Below are positions 25,590 to 35,232 of a DNA stretch of 64,000 nucleotides, piece by piece (position 1 is the first letter of the stretch; each line of letters begins with the position of its first letter). Position numbers and translations under genes: made by a program. The notes beneath the pieces were generated by a model. The model was given only the letters and a program-made list of their open reading frames with translations. It was not told the origin of the DNA and made no database searches. Origin of the DNA: CBDCLY01 sp965218715 (GTDB taxonomy: Bacteria > Bacteroidota > Bacteroidia > Flavobacteriales_E > Vicingaceae); NCBI GenBank assembly GCA_965218715.1, contig CBDCLY010000015.1, positions 78,467 through 142,466 on the forward strand, read 5' to 3'.

Positions 25590-26534
25590 TTATTGTAATA
25601 AACCTCTTCCGGTTTTTTTAATTTTTTTCTCGGTATTGAATTCTATTAATAATTTATCTAAAACGCCATTAATGAACACTTTACTCTTAGGTGAGCTAAA
25701 TAATTTCGCTAACTCTATGTATTCGTTTAAGGTCACTTTAACTGGAATTGAAGAAAAATACAAGAACTCAGTTATTGCCATTTTCATAAACAAGACATCC
25801 AAGACGGCTATCCTGTCCATTTCCCAATTTTTTGTTTTTGCCTCAATGTGGGCAGCATTTTCTTTATTGTAATTGATCGTTTTTCTAAACAATGATTTCA
25901 CAAAATCTAAATCCTCCTCAGGATCTTTATAAATTTCTGGCAATACTTTGTATTGAGTTGCTCCCTTGATTTTGGAAATGTATCTCAATGCCATGTTACC
26001 TGCAAAATCACAGTCTTCAAAATCCCAATAGATGCTTCTCTCTTGGAAACAAGAATACACCAAGTCTTGGTCTATGATAAAGTTAGTATACAATTTCTCA
26101 AAGAATTTTCTATGGCTAGAAGTGCTGTCTTCTTCTTTCAAGAAATCTTGGTACAAAGCACTTGCTTTGATTTCTTTCCAAAGTTTTCTCAATTCATCTT
26201 GGTAATTCGACCAACTGACTTTATTGCTCTCTACCAGATCTTGTAATTTGCTATTGTCCTTTAAGGCCGTAAGCATGAAGCTGTCAATAAATTTTCGATT
26301 GGGATTGATGTCGTCCTCGCTTGGTAAAGCTTTGTTTCTTGCCTCTTCCATTTGCACCTCTGCAATGTTGGCCAATTCAATTGGCAAAATGAGGAAGTGC
26401 AGAAAAAGGTCGTAAATCCTGTTTACACTCAATAGCAATTCCTTTTCAGCTTTAGCAAGATTGGTATCCTCAGCTTGAAAAAAGGCATAAAGTGATTGCA
26501 TCACTTTAACACGAAGTATTCTTCGATTTAGCAT
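25590..26534 (-). CDS. nusB: Transcription antitermination factor NusB (extended form)
   Basis: A 314-residue protein, twice the length of E. coli NusB. The NusB fold occupies the C-terminal part (about 215-305), ending in DVLFMKMAITEFLYF, PVKVTLNEYIELAKLFSSPKS and FINGVLDKL. The N-terminus starts with NRRILRVKVMQSLYAF, which resembles the first NusB helix, so the extra region is inserted inside the domain, as is usual in Bacteroidota. NusB binds boxA RNA with S10 in rRNA antitermination. It starts two bases after the leucine dehydrogenase stop. Confidence 0.9.
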   Translation of the reverse strand: MLNRRILRVKVMQSLYAFFQAEDTNLAKAEKELLLSVNRIYDLFLHFLILPIELANIAEVQMEEARNKALPSEDDINPNRKFIDSFMLTALKDNSKLQDLVESNKVSWSNYQDELRKLWKEIKASALYQDFLKEEDSTSSHRKFFEKLYTNFIIDQDLVYSCFQERSIYWDFEDCDFAGNMALRYISKIKGATQYKVLPEIYKDPEEDLDFVKSLFRKTINYNKENAAHIEAKTKNWEMDRIAVLDVLFMKMAITEFLYFSSIPVKVTLNEYIELAKLFSSPKSKVFINGVLDKLLIEFNTEKKIKKTGRGLLQ

Positions 26535-26536
26535 TT

Positions 26537-27643
26537 CTAGAGAACAGTTTTTAATTTGGCTACTGCTTCAATCCTTCTTTTTGCAATTGCTAAAGCAGCA
26601 TTGTGCGTAGTAATGTTTTCCTCATTAGCCGTTTTAAAGATTTGGAGTGTAGTGTTATATATATCACTTGTAAGTTCCATTGCTCTTTCTTGTGAAATGT
26701 TTTCCACTTCTCTATAAACGTTGATTAACCCACCAGCATTGATTAAGAAATCTGGTGCATATAAAACCCCTTTTTCTTTTAATGCTTGTCCGTGAATTTG
26801 CTCATCAGCCAATTGATTGTTTGCCGCACCTGCAATGATAGAACATTTAAGCCTAGAGATGCTGTCATTGTTTACTGTTGCTCCCAAAGCACATGGTGCG
26901 TATATGTCCATGTCCTGATCGTAAAAACCATCACCGTTAAGTACAGTTGCACCATAATTTTTTGCAACTTCATTGGCTCTATTTTCATTGATATCACTTA
27001 AACTAATGATCGCTCCTTCTTTAGATAAATGTTTTACTAGGGTTTCTCCAACATGCCCTACTCCTTGAACTGCCACTTTTTTGCCTCCTAAAGAATCAGA
27101 ACCGTACATTTCTTTTGCAGCAGCTTTCATTCCCATGTATACACCGTATGCGGTTACTGGAGAAGGGTCTCCACTTCCACCTAATGAAATTGGTAAACCA
27201 GAAACATGATTGGTTTCCATATTGACATATTCCATGTCTTTTGGACTGATTCCTACATCTTCTGCTGTAATGTATTTACCGCTTAAGCTCTCTACAAATT
27301 TCCCAAAGCGTCTGAACAATGCTTCAGATTTCTGTGTGTATGAGTCACCTATGATAACGGCTTTTCCACCCCCTAAATTTAATCCACTGATGGATGCTTT
27401 AAAAGTCATCCCTCTAGATAAACGAAGCACATCGTTTAAAGCTTCAAGTTCATTATTATACATCCACATTCTAGTTCCACCAAGGGCAGGTCCTAATGTG
27501 GTATTGTGAATGGCAATTATTGCCTTTAATCCGCTTGCTTTATCCTGACAAAAAACCACTTGTTCGTGGTCGTATAAATTCATTTTCTCTATAACCGGGT
27601 TTTGGTCAACCGCTTGGCCATTGGCCTCAATCACTGCATCCAT
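26537..27643 (-). CDS. Leucine (Glu/Leu/Phe/Val) dehydrogenase
   Basis: A 368-residue NAD-dependent amino acid dehydrogenase that interconverts branched-chain amino acids and their 2-oxo acids. The substrate domain has the GPALGGTRMW block, catalytic Lys in GLNLGGGKAVI and ITAEDVGIS; the nucleotide domain has VAVQGVGHVGETL. Length fits leucine dehydrogenase rather than the longer glutamate enzyme. The open frame starts at a TTG four codons earlier, but the ATG at 27643 is preferred. First gene of the six-gene operon ending with coaE. Confidence 0.88.
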   Translation of the reverse strand: MDAVIEANGQAVDQNPVIEKMNLYDHEQVVFCQDKASGLKAIIAIHNTTLGPALGGTRMWMYNNELEALNDVLRLSRGMTFKASISGLNLGGGKAVIIGDSYTQKSEALFRRFGKFVESLSGKYITAEDVGISPKDMEYVNMETNHVSGLPISLGGSGDPSPVTAYGVYMGMKAAAKEMYGSDSLGGKKVAVQGVGHVGETLVKHLSKEGAIISLSDINENRANEVAKNYGATVLNGDGFYDQDMDIYAPCALGATVNNDSISRLKCSIIAGAANNQLADEQIHGQALKEKGVLYAPDFLINAGGLINVYREVENISQERAMELTSDIYNTTLQIFKTANEENITTHNAALAIAKRRIEAVAKLKTVL

Positions 27644-27764
27644 TCGTCTTCTCAATTTGGAATTAACTAATACTTTAATCCTATTTTTGTGAGCAAGAAA
27701 ATGCCCTCAAAATGGAGTGCAAAAATATCCATAAATTTTAAGCTTTAAAAGCTAAAAAATCTGA

Positions 27765-29594
27765 ATGAAATCCCTTCAATACCTGAACAAATATTTATGG
27801 AAATATAAATTCCGCCTTGGCTTAGGTATCGTGTTTGTTGCGGTCTCGAATGTATTTGCAATTTACCCAGCTCAAATTATTAGGAATGCTTTTGATGCTG
27901 TTGCTAATTCTGAAGAATTTATTGGACTCAAAGGATCCAATGAGGATTCTGGTCAAGAATTGAACGATAGTATAATCGGCAGTTTCACTGAAGGAATGGA
28001 TCTCAGCGAAACGCTAGTATTTTTCGCCATCTTGGTTTTAATCCTGGCATTAATGAAAGGAGTTTTTACTTTTTTCATGCGGCAAACCATTATCATCATG
28101 TCTCGATTAATTGAGAACGACTTGAAAAATGAAATTTACACGCACTACCAAGACTTGAGCATGAGTTTTTATAAAAAAAACAATACTGGCGACATCATGA
28201 ATCGAATAAGTGAAGATGTGAGTCGAGTTAGAATGTACCTTGGGCCAGGAATCATGTATACCATCAATTTAGTGGCCTTGTTTGTCATGGTGATTACAGT
28301 AATGCTAAGCATTGATGTGGAGCTAACTTTGTATGCATTGGCACCACTTCCAGTTTTATCCATACTAATCTACTACGTTAGCAACAAGATCAACAAGAAA
28401 AGTGAATCTGTTCAAGAACAATTGTCCAACTTATCCACTTTAAGTCAAGAAAGTTTTTCAGGAATTCGCATCATCAAGTCCTTTGTTAAGGAACAGTACA
28501 TGAACATGACCATGAAAAGGGATGCTGAGCTTTACAAGGATAAAAACCTAGACCTTGTTAGATTAGAGGCTTTCTTCTTCCCCATCATGATGATGCTAAT
28601 TGGCTTAAGTACGATTTTGACAATTTACATTGGTGGTCTAAAAAGCATAGAAGGTGAAATAACAACAGGAAACATTGCTGAGTTCATTATTTATGTGAAC
28701 ATGCTCACTTGGCCCGTTACTGCCTTAGGATGGGTAACTTCTTTGGTGCAACGTGCTGCCGCCTCACAAACTAGAATTAACACCTTCTTAAATACCCAAT
28801 CTGACATTCAAAATCCTGGAGGAAAATCACAAGAGATACAAGGAAAGATAGAATTCAAAGAGGTTTCATTTGTTTATCCAGAATCTGGAACAAGAGCATT
28901 GGACAAAATAAACTTCTGTGTAAGCCCAGGGCAAACCCTTGCGATAATGGGAAAAACAGGTTCAGGAAAATCAACCATTGCAGACCTAGTTAATCGCTTA
29001 TTTGATGTTTCGAGTGGTGAGATCTTAATTGATGATGTAGCCATCCAATCCATAAACTTAAATGACCTAAGGAGCAATATAGGCTATGTACCGCAGGAAG
29101 TTTTTTTATTTTCTGATAGCATTAGTAATAACATTGCTTTTGGTTTGAAAGCAGATGATTCCAATCAATCTGCTATAGAACAAGCCGCGAAAGATGCTGC
29201 GATTTATGCGAACATTGAAGGTTTTCCAAATAAATTTAAAACAGAATTGGGAGAAAGAGGGATTACCTTGTCTGGTGGACAAAAACAAAGAATATCCATC
29301 GCAAGAGCAATCATTAGGAGCCCAAAAATTTTGTTATTTGATGATTGCCTTTCAGCAGTGGATACCGAAACGGAAGAAGAAATTCTTGGCAATTTAAAAA
29401 GGATAATGCACAATAAAACTGCAATTATTATTAGTCATCGAATTTCTTCTATCCAACATGCAGATCAGATTCTTGTCCTTGACAATGGTAAAATTATTGA
29501 GCAAGGGAATCATGCTGAATTACTTAACCTAAAAGGCTCCTACTTTCAAACCTATCAAAAGCAATTGCTAGAGGCAGAACGACTTGATGCTTAG
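27765..29594 (+). CDS. ABC exporter, fused permease-ATPase (MsbA-like)
   Basis: A 609-residue half-transporter. The N-terminal membrane domain (about 15-330) has six helices with an enlarged loop after helix 1 (a roughly 50-residue acidic stretch, NSEEFIGLKGSNEDSGQE). The ATPase domain (about 350-600) has Walker A GKTGSGKST, Q-loop YVPQEVFLFS, signature LSGGQKQR and Walker B LLFDDCLSAVD, with H-loop SHR. Members export lipid A, lipids or drugs; the substrate is not evident. It is monocistronic and divergent from leucine dehydrogenase. Confidence 0.88.
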   Translation: MKSLQYLNKYLWKYKFRLGLGIVFVAVSNVFAIYPAQIIRNAFDAVANSEEFIGLKGSNEDSGQELNDSIIGSFTEGMDLSETLVFFAILVLILALMKGVFTFFMRQTIIIMSRLIENDLKNEIYTHYQDLSMSFYKKNNTGDIMNRISEDVSRVRMYLGPGIMYTINLVALFVMVITVMLSIDVELTLYALAPLPVLSILIYYVSNKINKKSESVQEQLSNLSTLSQESFSGIRIIKSFVKEQYMNMTMKRDAELYKDKNLDLVRLEAFFFPIMMMLIGLSTILTIYIGGLKSIEGEITTGNIAEFIIYVNMLTWPVTALGWVTSLVQRAAASQTRINTFLNTQSDIQNPGGKSQEIQGKIEFKEVSFVYPESGTRALDKINFCVSPGQTLAIMGKTGSGKSTIADLVNRLFDVSSGEILIDDVAIQSINLNDLRSNIGYVPQEVFLFSDSISNNIAFGLKADDSNQSAIEQAAKDAAIYANIEGFPNKFKTELGERGITLSGGQKQRISIARAIIRSPKILLFDDCLSAVDTETEEEILGNLKRIMHNKTAIIISHRISSIQHADQILVLDNGKIIEQGNHAELLNLKGSYFQTYQKQLLEAERLDA

Positions 29595-29676
29595 TCAAGA
29601 CATCTTTCAACATTTTTAATTATGTTTGTTTAAGGAAGAATAATTCAAAATTTATTCTGTAAAAAACAACATCCAG

Positions 29677-30087
29677 ATGGAGGGAAATGAGAAAGATGGC
29701 TCGAATCGACGAGCAGATGATATTTATTCAAATTCTTTAAGAGCAGGCAATAGAACTTATTTTTTCGATGTAAAATCGACAAAATCAGAGGACTTATATT
29801 TGACCATTACCGAAAGCAAAAGAAGATTCAACAATGACAATGGAAAATTCTTTTACGAAAAACACAAGCTCTTTCTATACCCAGAAGATTTCGAGAGTTT
29901 TTCTGGCTATTTAAGTGAAACACTAGAAAAAATTTCTGAGTTGAATGGCGGAAAAGAAATTGTAAGTCGTTCTGAATTGGATGAACAAAGAAAATCTGAA
30001 GAAAATTCTGAATCCTCTGAAAAGGAAAACAAGCCAGCAGAAACTGAAGGTTTTTCTAACATCAGTTTTGAAGACCTCGGAGATTAA
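29677..30087 (+). CDS. DUF3276 (PUR domain) nucleic-acid-binding protein
   Basis: A 136-residue protein with one PUR-alpha-like domain (about 15-90): SNSLRAGNRTYFFDVKST and DLYLTITESKRRF form the beta-sheet and the YPEDFESFSGYLSETLEKI segment the helix. Bacterial PUR proteins such as Borrelia BpuR bind RNA and DNA. An acidic Ser/Glu-rich tail (about 95-136) follows and looks disordered. The stop overlaps the convergent hutH gene by four bases. Target nucleic acid unknown. Confidence 0.83.
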   Translation: MEGNEKDGSNRRADDIYSNSLRAGNRTYFFDVKSTKSEDLYLTITESKRRFNNDNGKFFYEKHKLFLYPEDFESFSGYLSETLEKISELNGGKEIVSRSELDEQRKSEENSESSEKENKPAETEGFSNISFEDLGD

Positions 30088-31571
30088 GCGCTATACTTTT
30101 CTAAAAAGCTTTTTGTTTGACTAATTAGAGGATACATGATTGTATCCTGAGCAATAAATGGCACTTCCTTGCGGTAAGAAACAATCATTCTTTGCAAAGT
30201 AGGGGATGTTTTTTTATCTCTAAATTCCAGAGCCTGACAAGCAGTCATCCACTCTGTACTTATCACCAATTCTAAGTTTCTAATAACTCTAGCTAATTTT
30301 GTTGCAGCATTTGCCCCCATACTAACGTGATCTTCTTGTCCATTGGAAGAGTCGATGGTATCAACAGAGGCTGGGTGAGCCAACTGTTTGTTTTGACTAA
30401 CTGCAGAGGCTGCAGCGTATTGAGCAATCATAAAACCTGAATTCAATCCGGCTTGATCAACAAGAAAGGCCGGCAAGCCTCTTTGACCGCTCAATAATTT
30501 ATAAATTCTTCTTTCAGAAATACTGGCTAATTCGGCTGCAGCAATTGCTAGGTAATCCATTACTATGGCCAATGCCTGTCCGTGAAAATTTCCAGCCGAA
30601 ATCACCTTATCTGCTTCTTCAAATACGGTTGGATTATCGGTAACAGAATTCATTTCCGTTTCAAGAACTTGTTTGGCATGTCTTATTGCATCTTTACTAG
30701 CACCATGAACTTGGGGAACACAGCGCAAGCAATAAGGGTCTTGAACATGCACTTTATCTTGAGATACGATTTCGCTTCCTTCCAATAAAACTCTAATCTG
30801 CTTTGCTGTTTCAATTTGACCAAGATGTGGCCTAACTTGCTGAATCAATTCATCAAATGCCTCAATCCTTCCATCAAAAGCATCCAAAGAACAAGCCGCA
30901 GAGCGATCTGCCCATTCGCTTAAACGCTCCAATTTAATCAAAGAATGACAGAACATTGCACTCATGAACTGAGTCCCATTAAGTAAAGCTAAACCTTCTT
31001 TAGACATCAATTTTATGGGCTCCCAATTGAACTTTTTGCCAATTTCTTCTCCTGTACATCTTTTACCTTGATGAATCACCTCACCCATTCCAATAATTGG
31101 CAAAGCTAAATGAGCCAAGGGAGCTAAATCTCCTGAGGCTCCTAATGAACCTAACTCATACACAATAGGATATACCCCTTCATTGTAAAAATCTACTAGC
31201 CGTTGAACTGTTGCTAACTGGACCCCAGAATGACCTAAGGATAAGCCCTGAATTTTTAATAACAGCATCAATTTCACTTGATCCGTTGCTATTTTATCTC
31301 CCATTCCACAAGCATGAGACATGACTAAATTCACTTGCAATTGATGCAAATCTTGCTTCTCTATTGAGGTATCACATAAAGAGCCAAAGCCAGTATTTAT
31401 GCCATAAATAGGCGATTTAGATCGTGCAATTTTTTCATCTAAGTAATTTCTACAATCAAGGATCTTTTTCTTACTCTCTTCACTTAATTGAAGCTTAACA
31501 TCAGAATATAGAATTGACTTTATACGGTCTAAATCAATAAAATCTGGACTTATCGTGTGGATCATACTCAT
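30084..31571 (-). CDS. hutH: Histidine ammonia-lyase
   Basis: A 495-residue aromatic amino acid lyase that deaminates histidine to urocanate. The MIO cofactor forms from A145-S146-G147 (GSLGASGDLAPL). The selectivity pair is S85-H86 (LVMSHACG), the pattern of histidine lyases; tyrosine lyases carry His-Leu and phenylalanine lyases Phe-Leu. GTQFMSA and the YCLRCVPQVHGA region are conserved. It starts two bases after the hisS stop, so it is expressed together with histidyl-tRNA synthetase. No urocanase or other hut gene is in the window. Confidence 0.92.
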   Translation of the reverse strand: MSMIHTISPDFIDLDRIKSILYSDVKLQLSEESKKKILDCRNYLDEKIARSKSPIYGINTGFGSLCDTSIEKQDLHQLQVNLVMSHACGMGDKIATDQVKLMLLLKIQGLSLGHSGVQLATVQRLVDFYNEGVYPIVYELGSLGASGDLAPLAHLALPIIGMGEVIHQGKRCTGEEIGKKFNWEPIKLMSKEGLALLNGTQFMSAMFCHSLIKLERLSEWADRSAACSLDAFDGRIEAFDELIQQVRPHLGQIETAKQIRVLLEGSEIVSQDKVHVQDPYCLRCVPQVHGASKDAIRHAKQVLETEMNSVTDNPTVFEEADKVISAGNFHGQALAIVMDYLAIAAAELASISERRIYKLLSGQRGLPAFLVDQAGLNSGFMIAQYAAASAVSQNKQLAHPASVDTIDSSNGQEDHVSMGANAATKLARVIRNLELVISTEWMTACQALEFRDKKTSPTLQRMIVSYRKEVPFIAQDTIMYPLISQTKSFLEKYSA

Positions 31572-31573
31572 GT

Positions 31574-32938
31574 TTACTTTTGCTTAAAAAATTCTTCTCT
31601 ACTTAGTCTTTTTTGATCACCAGTGACTAAGTTCTTTACTTCAATTAGGCCCTCTTTCAATTCTGATTCTCCTAACATGAGCACCCATTCAATGGATTTA
31701 GCATTGGCGTATTTGAATTGCTTTTTCATTTTTACCTCATCAGGATAAATTTCTACAGAATAACCCTTTTCTCTTGCTTCATTAGCCAGTAGTATAGATT
31801 CCTTTATGGTAGCTTCCCCGAAGTTGACGATTAATACATCAGTACTTTGATTCAAATGTTCTGGAAATCTATCCAATGCCAAAAGGCTGTCATAAATTCG
31901 ATCAGCTCCAAATGAAATGCCTACACCAGACATGTTTGGCAAGCCAAAAATTCCAGTTAGATCGGCATACCTACCTCCTCCGCAAATGCTTCCAATTTCA
32001 TGTTCATTTCCAATGACTTCGAAGATGGCACCAGTATAATAATTTAAGCCTCTAGCAAGAGTAAGGTCAATCTCAATTTTCGCATTTTGCCAAGAAATGG
32101 ATTTTGTTAAATCCAGTAAATAATTCAATTCACTTAAGCCTTCTTCAGCCATTTCAATTCCACCCAATAAAGACCCTAGCCTACTTAAAACCAAGCTGCT
32201 ATCTTTATTTACCTCAAACAGCTCTTTAACTTTCCTGATTTCAGCATCCTTTAATCCTTTTTGCCTCAATTCTTCCAAAACTTTGACTTCACCAATTTTA
32301 TCAATCTTATCCATTGCCACGGTGATATCGATCAACAATTCTGGTCGGCCTAACCACTCAGCAATGCCAGCTAAAATTTTTCTATTGTTTAGTTTGATGG
32401 TAAAATCTTTCAGTCCAAGCTTACTTAATGCAGCATCAAATAATTGCATCAATTCTAACTCGTTCAATAAGGAGCTAGAACCAATGATGTCTGCATCACA
32501 TTGGAAAAATTCTCTATACCTTCCTTTTTGTGGTCGGTCTGCTCTCCAAACGGGCTGAATTTGATAGCGTTTAAAAGGAAAGGTAATGTCGTTTTGATGT
32601 TGAACTACATACCGTGCAAAAGGGACAGTAAGGTCGTACCTTAAAGCTTTTTCAGCAATACTCGATTGGAGTGCTTTGCTGTTTTTATCAGAAATGGCTT
32701 GCTGATCAGCTTTTGCCAGGAAATCTCCAGAATTCAATACTTGAAAAATTAAACGATCACCTTCCTCTCCATATTTCCCCATTAAGGTTTCCCTTCTTTC
32801 CATGGTAGGAGTTTCTATGCATTGGAAACCGTGCGACTTGTAGGCCGCTCTAATGGTATCAAAAATATAATTTCTCCTTGCCATTTCAACAGGAGAGAAA
32901 TCTCGCATTCCTTTAGGTACGCCAATTTGCTTACTCAT
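31574..32938 (-). CDS. hisS: Histidyl-tRNA synthetase
   Basis: A 454-residue class II synthetase. The N-terminus PKGMRDFSPVEMARRN, motif 2 (FRYQIQPVWRADRPQKGRYREFFQCD region), the two histidine A-box-like segments RGLNYYTGAIFEV and motif 3 GVGISFGADRIYD are present, followed by an anticodon-binding domain with the VLIVNFGE start. The middle gene of ettA-hisS-hutH, with two-base gaps on both sides. Confidence 0.95.
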   Translation of the reverse strand: MSKQIGVPKGMRDFSPVEMARRNYIFDTIRAAYKSHGFQCIETPTMERRETLMGKYGEEGDRLIFQVLNSGDFLAKADQQAISDKNSKALQSSIAEKALRYDLTVPFARYVVQHQNDITFPFKRYQIQPVWRADRPQKGRYREFFQCDADIIGSSSLLNELELMQLFDAALSKLGLKDFTIKLNNRKILAGIAEWLGRPELLIDITVAMDKIDKIGEVKVLEELRQKGLKDAEIRKVKELFEVNKDSSLVLSRLGSLLGGIEMAEEGLSELNYLLDLTKSISWQNAKIEIDLTLARGLNYYTGAIFEVIGNEHEIGSICGGGRYADLTGIFGLPNMSGVGISFGADRIYDSLLALDRFPEHLNQSTDVLIVNFGEATIKESILLANEAREKGYSVEIYPDEVKMKKQFKYANAKSIEWVLMLGESELKEGLIEVKNLVTGDQKRLSREEFFKQK

Positions 32939-32940
32939 AT

Positions 32941-34626
32941 CTAGCTTTTAACCAATTTTCGGTACTTGAATTTTTGAGGTTCAGTTCCTAAACGTTTCCT
33001 TCTATTTTCTTCATATTCAGAAAAGTCACCTTCGAAATATACTACCTGAGCGTCACCTTCGAAAGCTAAAATATGGGTACAAATCCTGTCGAGGAACCAG
33101 CGGTCGTGACTAATTACCACCGCACAGCCGGCAAAGTTTTCTATTCCTTCTTCTAGTGCTCTAAGGGTGTTGACATCAATATCGTTGGTAGGTTCATCTA
33201 ACAATAGGACATTGGCATCTGTTTTTAAGGTCATGGCCAAATGCAATCTATTTCTTTCTCCACCAGATAAAACGCCTACCTTTTTATTTTGATCTCCACC
33301 ATTGAAATTGAACCTAGATAAATAGGCCCTTGAATTTACTGTTTTGCCAGCAACTTCCATTTGATCAGTTCCACCAGAAACAACTTCGTAAACAGTCTTT
33401 TCTGGATCCAAAGCCTCATGCGATTGATCCACATATCCGAGCTGGACAGTACTACCCACTTCAAAATTTCCTTTATCAGGCTTTTCCTCCCCCATGATCA
33501 TTTTAAACAAGGTGGTCTTTCCTACACCATTTGGTCCAATTACTCCAACGATACCTGCAGGTGGTAGTTTAAAGTTCAGGTTTTCATAAAGCAAACGATC
33601 ATCAAATCCTTTTGCAACATCTGTGGCCTGAATTACTTCATTTCCTAATCGCGGCCCACTTGGAATTGGAATTTCAAGCGTTTGAATCGACTCCTTCCCT
33701 CCTTCACTTAATAGCTTTTCGTAATTGCTTAAACGTGCCTTAGACTTGCTTCTTCTTGCCTTTGGTGCCATCCTAGACCACTCGAGTTCCTTTTCTAAAT
33801 TCTTTCTTCTTTTGCTTTCCTGTTTTTCTTCTGCTTTTAATCGAGTGGATTTTTGCTCTAACCATGAGGTATAGTTCCCTTTAAATGGTATGCCTTCTCC
33901 TCTATCCAATTCTAAGATCCAGCCAGCAACATTATCCAGGAAGTATCTGTCATGCGTAACCGCAATTACAGTTCCTTTGTATTGCTGAAGGTGTTGTTCT
34001 AACCAATACACAGACTCAGCATCAAGGTGGTTAGTAGGTTCATCGAGTAATAAAATATCCGGCTCTTTGAGCAATAGTCGGCATAAAGCAATTCTTCTTC
34101 TTTCACCACCAGACAAGTTTTCTACAATTGCATCAGGATCTGGGCATCTCAAAGCATCCATGGCTCTATCCAATTTATTATCCAATTCCCAAGCATCCAA
34201 TGCATCAATTTGCTCTTGAAGTTTGGCTTGTTTATTCATTAGCTCTTCCATTTTATTGGGATCTTCCAATACATCAGGGTCGCCAAACTTTTCGTTCACT
34301 TCTTCATAGGCTTTTAAAACAGCTACAGTTTCAGCCGCCCCTTCTTCAACTATTTGTCGAACTGTCTTTTTAGGGTCTAGCTCAGGCTCTTGGGAAAGCA
34401 TGCCCACAGAATAGCCATCCGAGAAAACTACATCACCTTGGAAGGATTGCTCCTTTCCAGCAATAATTTTCATCAGAGTAGATTTCCCTGACCCATTCAA
34501 TCCAATGATGCCAATTTTAGCGCCATAGAAAAAGGAGAGGTAAATGTTTTTTAATATTGATTTTCCACTTGGTAATGCTTTGGTCACATTCACCATGGAG
34601 AAGATAATCTTCTGGTCGTCTGACAT
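32941..34626 (-). CDS. ettA: Energy-dependent translational throttle protein EttA (ABC-F)
   Basis: A 561-residue ABC-F protein with two ATPase domains. Walker A motifs are GLNGSGKST and GPNGVGKTT; signatures are LSGGERRRIAL and LSGGERNRLHL; Walker B motifs LLLDEPTNHLD and LLLDEPTNDID. The arm region and an inter-domain linker with the EEKQESKRRKNLEKELEW helix are typical EttA. It binds the ribosomal E site and gates the first peptide bond in response to energy state. First gene of the ettA-hisS-hutH unit. Confidence 0.93.
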   Translation of the reverse strand: MSDDQKIIFSMVNVTKALPSGKSILKNIYLSFFYGAKIGIIGLNGSGKSTLMKIIAGKEQSFQGDVVFSDGYSVGMLSQEPELDPKKTVRQIVEEGAAETVAVLKAYEEVNEKFGDPDVLEDPNKMEELMNKQAKLQEQIDALDAWELDNKLDRAMDALRCPDPDAIVENLSGGERRRIALCRLLLKEPDILLLDEPTNHLDAESVYWLEQHLQQYKGTVIAVTHDRYFLDNVAGWILELDRGEGIPFKGNYTSWLEQKSTRLKAEEKQESKRRKNLEKELEWSRMAPKARRSKSKARLSNYEKLLSEGGKESIQTLEIPIPSGPRLGNEVIQATDVAKGFDDRLLYENLNFKLPPAGIVGVIGPNGVGKTTLFKMIMGEEKPDKGNFEVGSTVQLGYVDQSHEALDPEKTVYEVVSGGTDQMEVAGKTVNSRAYLSRFNFNGGDQNKKVGVLSGGERNRLHLAMTLKTDANVLLLDEPTNDIDVNTLRALEEGIENFAGCAVVISHDRWFLDRICTHILAFEGDAQVVYFEGDFSEYEENRRKRLGTEPQKFKYRKLVKS

Positions 34627-34743
34627 AGTTCTATTTAATTAACAAAAATGTGAAATTATTGAATTTAAGGTCAATTCAAAGATAAATCCAACAATTTGAA
34701 AACCGAAGGTAAGCCTTAGAAATAAAAAGAAAGAAAATTCACC

Positions 34744-35220
34744 CTATTGAATCAGGTATCTTGCAGAAAGGGCGAAGCCATCTCCCCAAAAACCACCATA
34801 TCCAGAAAAATTCATGGATGGCTTCCAGTCTAAACTAAAGTTGATTGGAATGCTGCTTAGGTTATATTCAAGGCCAATAATTCCATCGACACCAATTACG
34901 GTATGAGACTTATTATCATCTTTCCAATCCACGTACTCGCCATTCCAGAATCCAATATGAGCTCCACCTCCATAATACCAATACAATTGATCTACGTTAA
35001 ATGCTGGCTGATGCATTTCGTACAAACCAGTAACATTAATTCCTCTCCACCTTGTAGCTACAATTACCTCTACTGCATTCTCAGTCTCAATAAAGTGCTT
35101 CACACTTAGTCCATTAGAAAAACCTGAACGAAACCCAATTCCTGTTTTGTATTCTTGTCCGATTAGATTTACTGCCAGAAGGCAAATGCAAATTGATAAT
35201 AAATAAAGTTTCTGCTTCAT
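34744..35220 (-). CDS. Exported beta-barrel-like protein, unknown
   Basis: A 158-residue protein with a signal peptide (about 1-21, ending NLIGQ). The rest consists of short alternating beta-strand-like segments rich in Gly and aromatic residues (TGIGFRSGFSNGLSVKHF, YYGGGAHIGFWNGEYVDW, FWGDGFALSARYLIQ) and ends in a hydrophobic residue-rich strand, as small outer membrane barrels do. I do not recognise a named family. Twelve bases separate it from the methyltransferase upstream, so the two may share a transcript. Confidence 0.65.
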   Translation of the reverse strand: MKQKLYLLSICICLLAVNLIGQEYKTGIGFRSGFSNGLSVKHFIETENAVEVIVATRWRGINVTGLYEMHQPAFNVDQLYWYYGGGAHIGFWNGEYVDWKDDNKSHTVIGVDGIIGLEYNLSSIPINFSLDWKPSMNFSGYGGFWGDGFALSARYLIQ

Positions 35221-35232
35221 GAATTTTTTAAT

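Noticed and set aside
29595..29676. Stem AGAATAA/TTATTCT between the ABC exporter and DUF3276 genes
   Set aside because: AT-only pairing of low stability and no following T tract; not reported as a terminator.
34627..34743. Possible terminator or small RNA between ettA and the barrel-like gene
   Set aside because: No stable hairpin or promoter motif could be found by eye.
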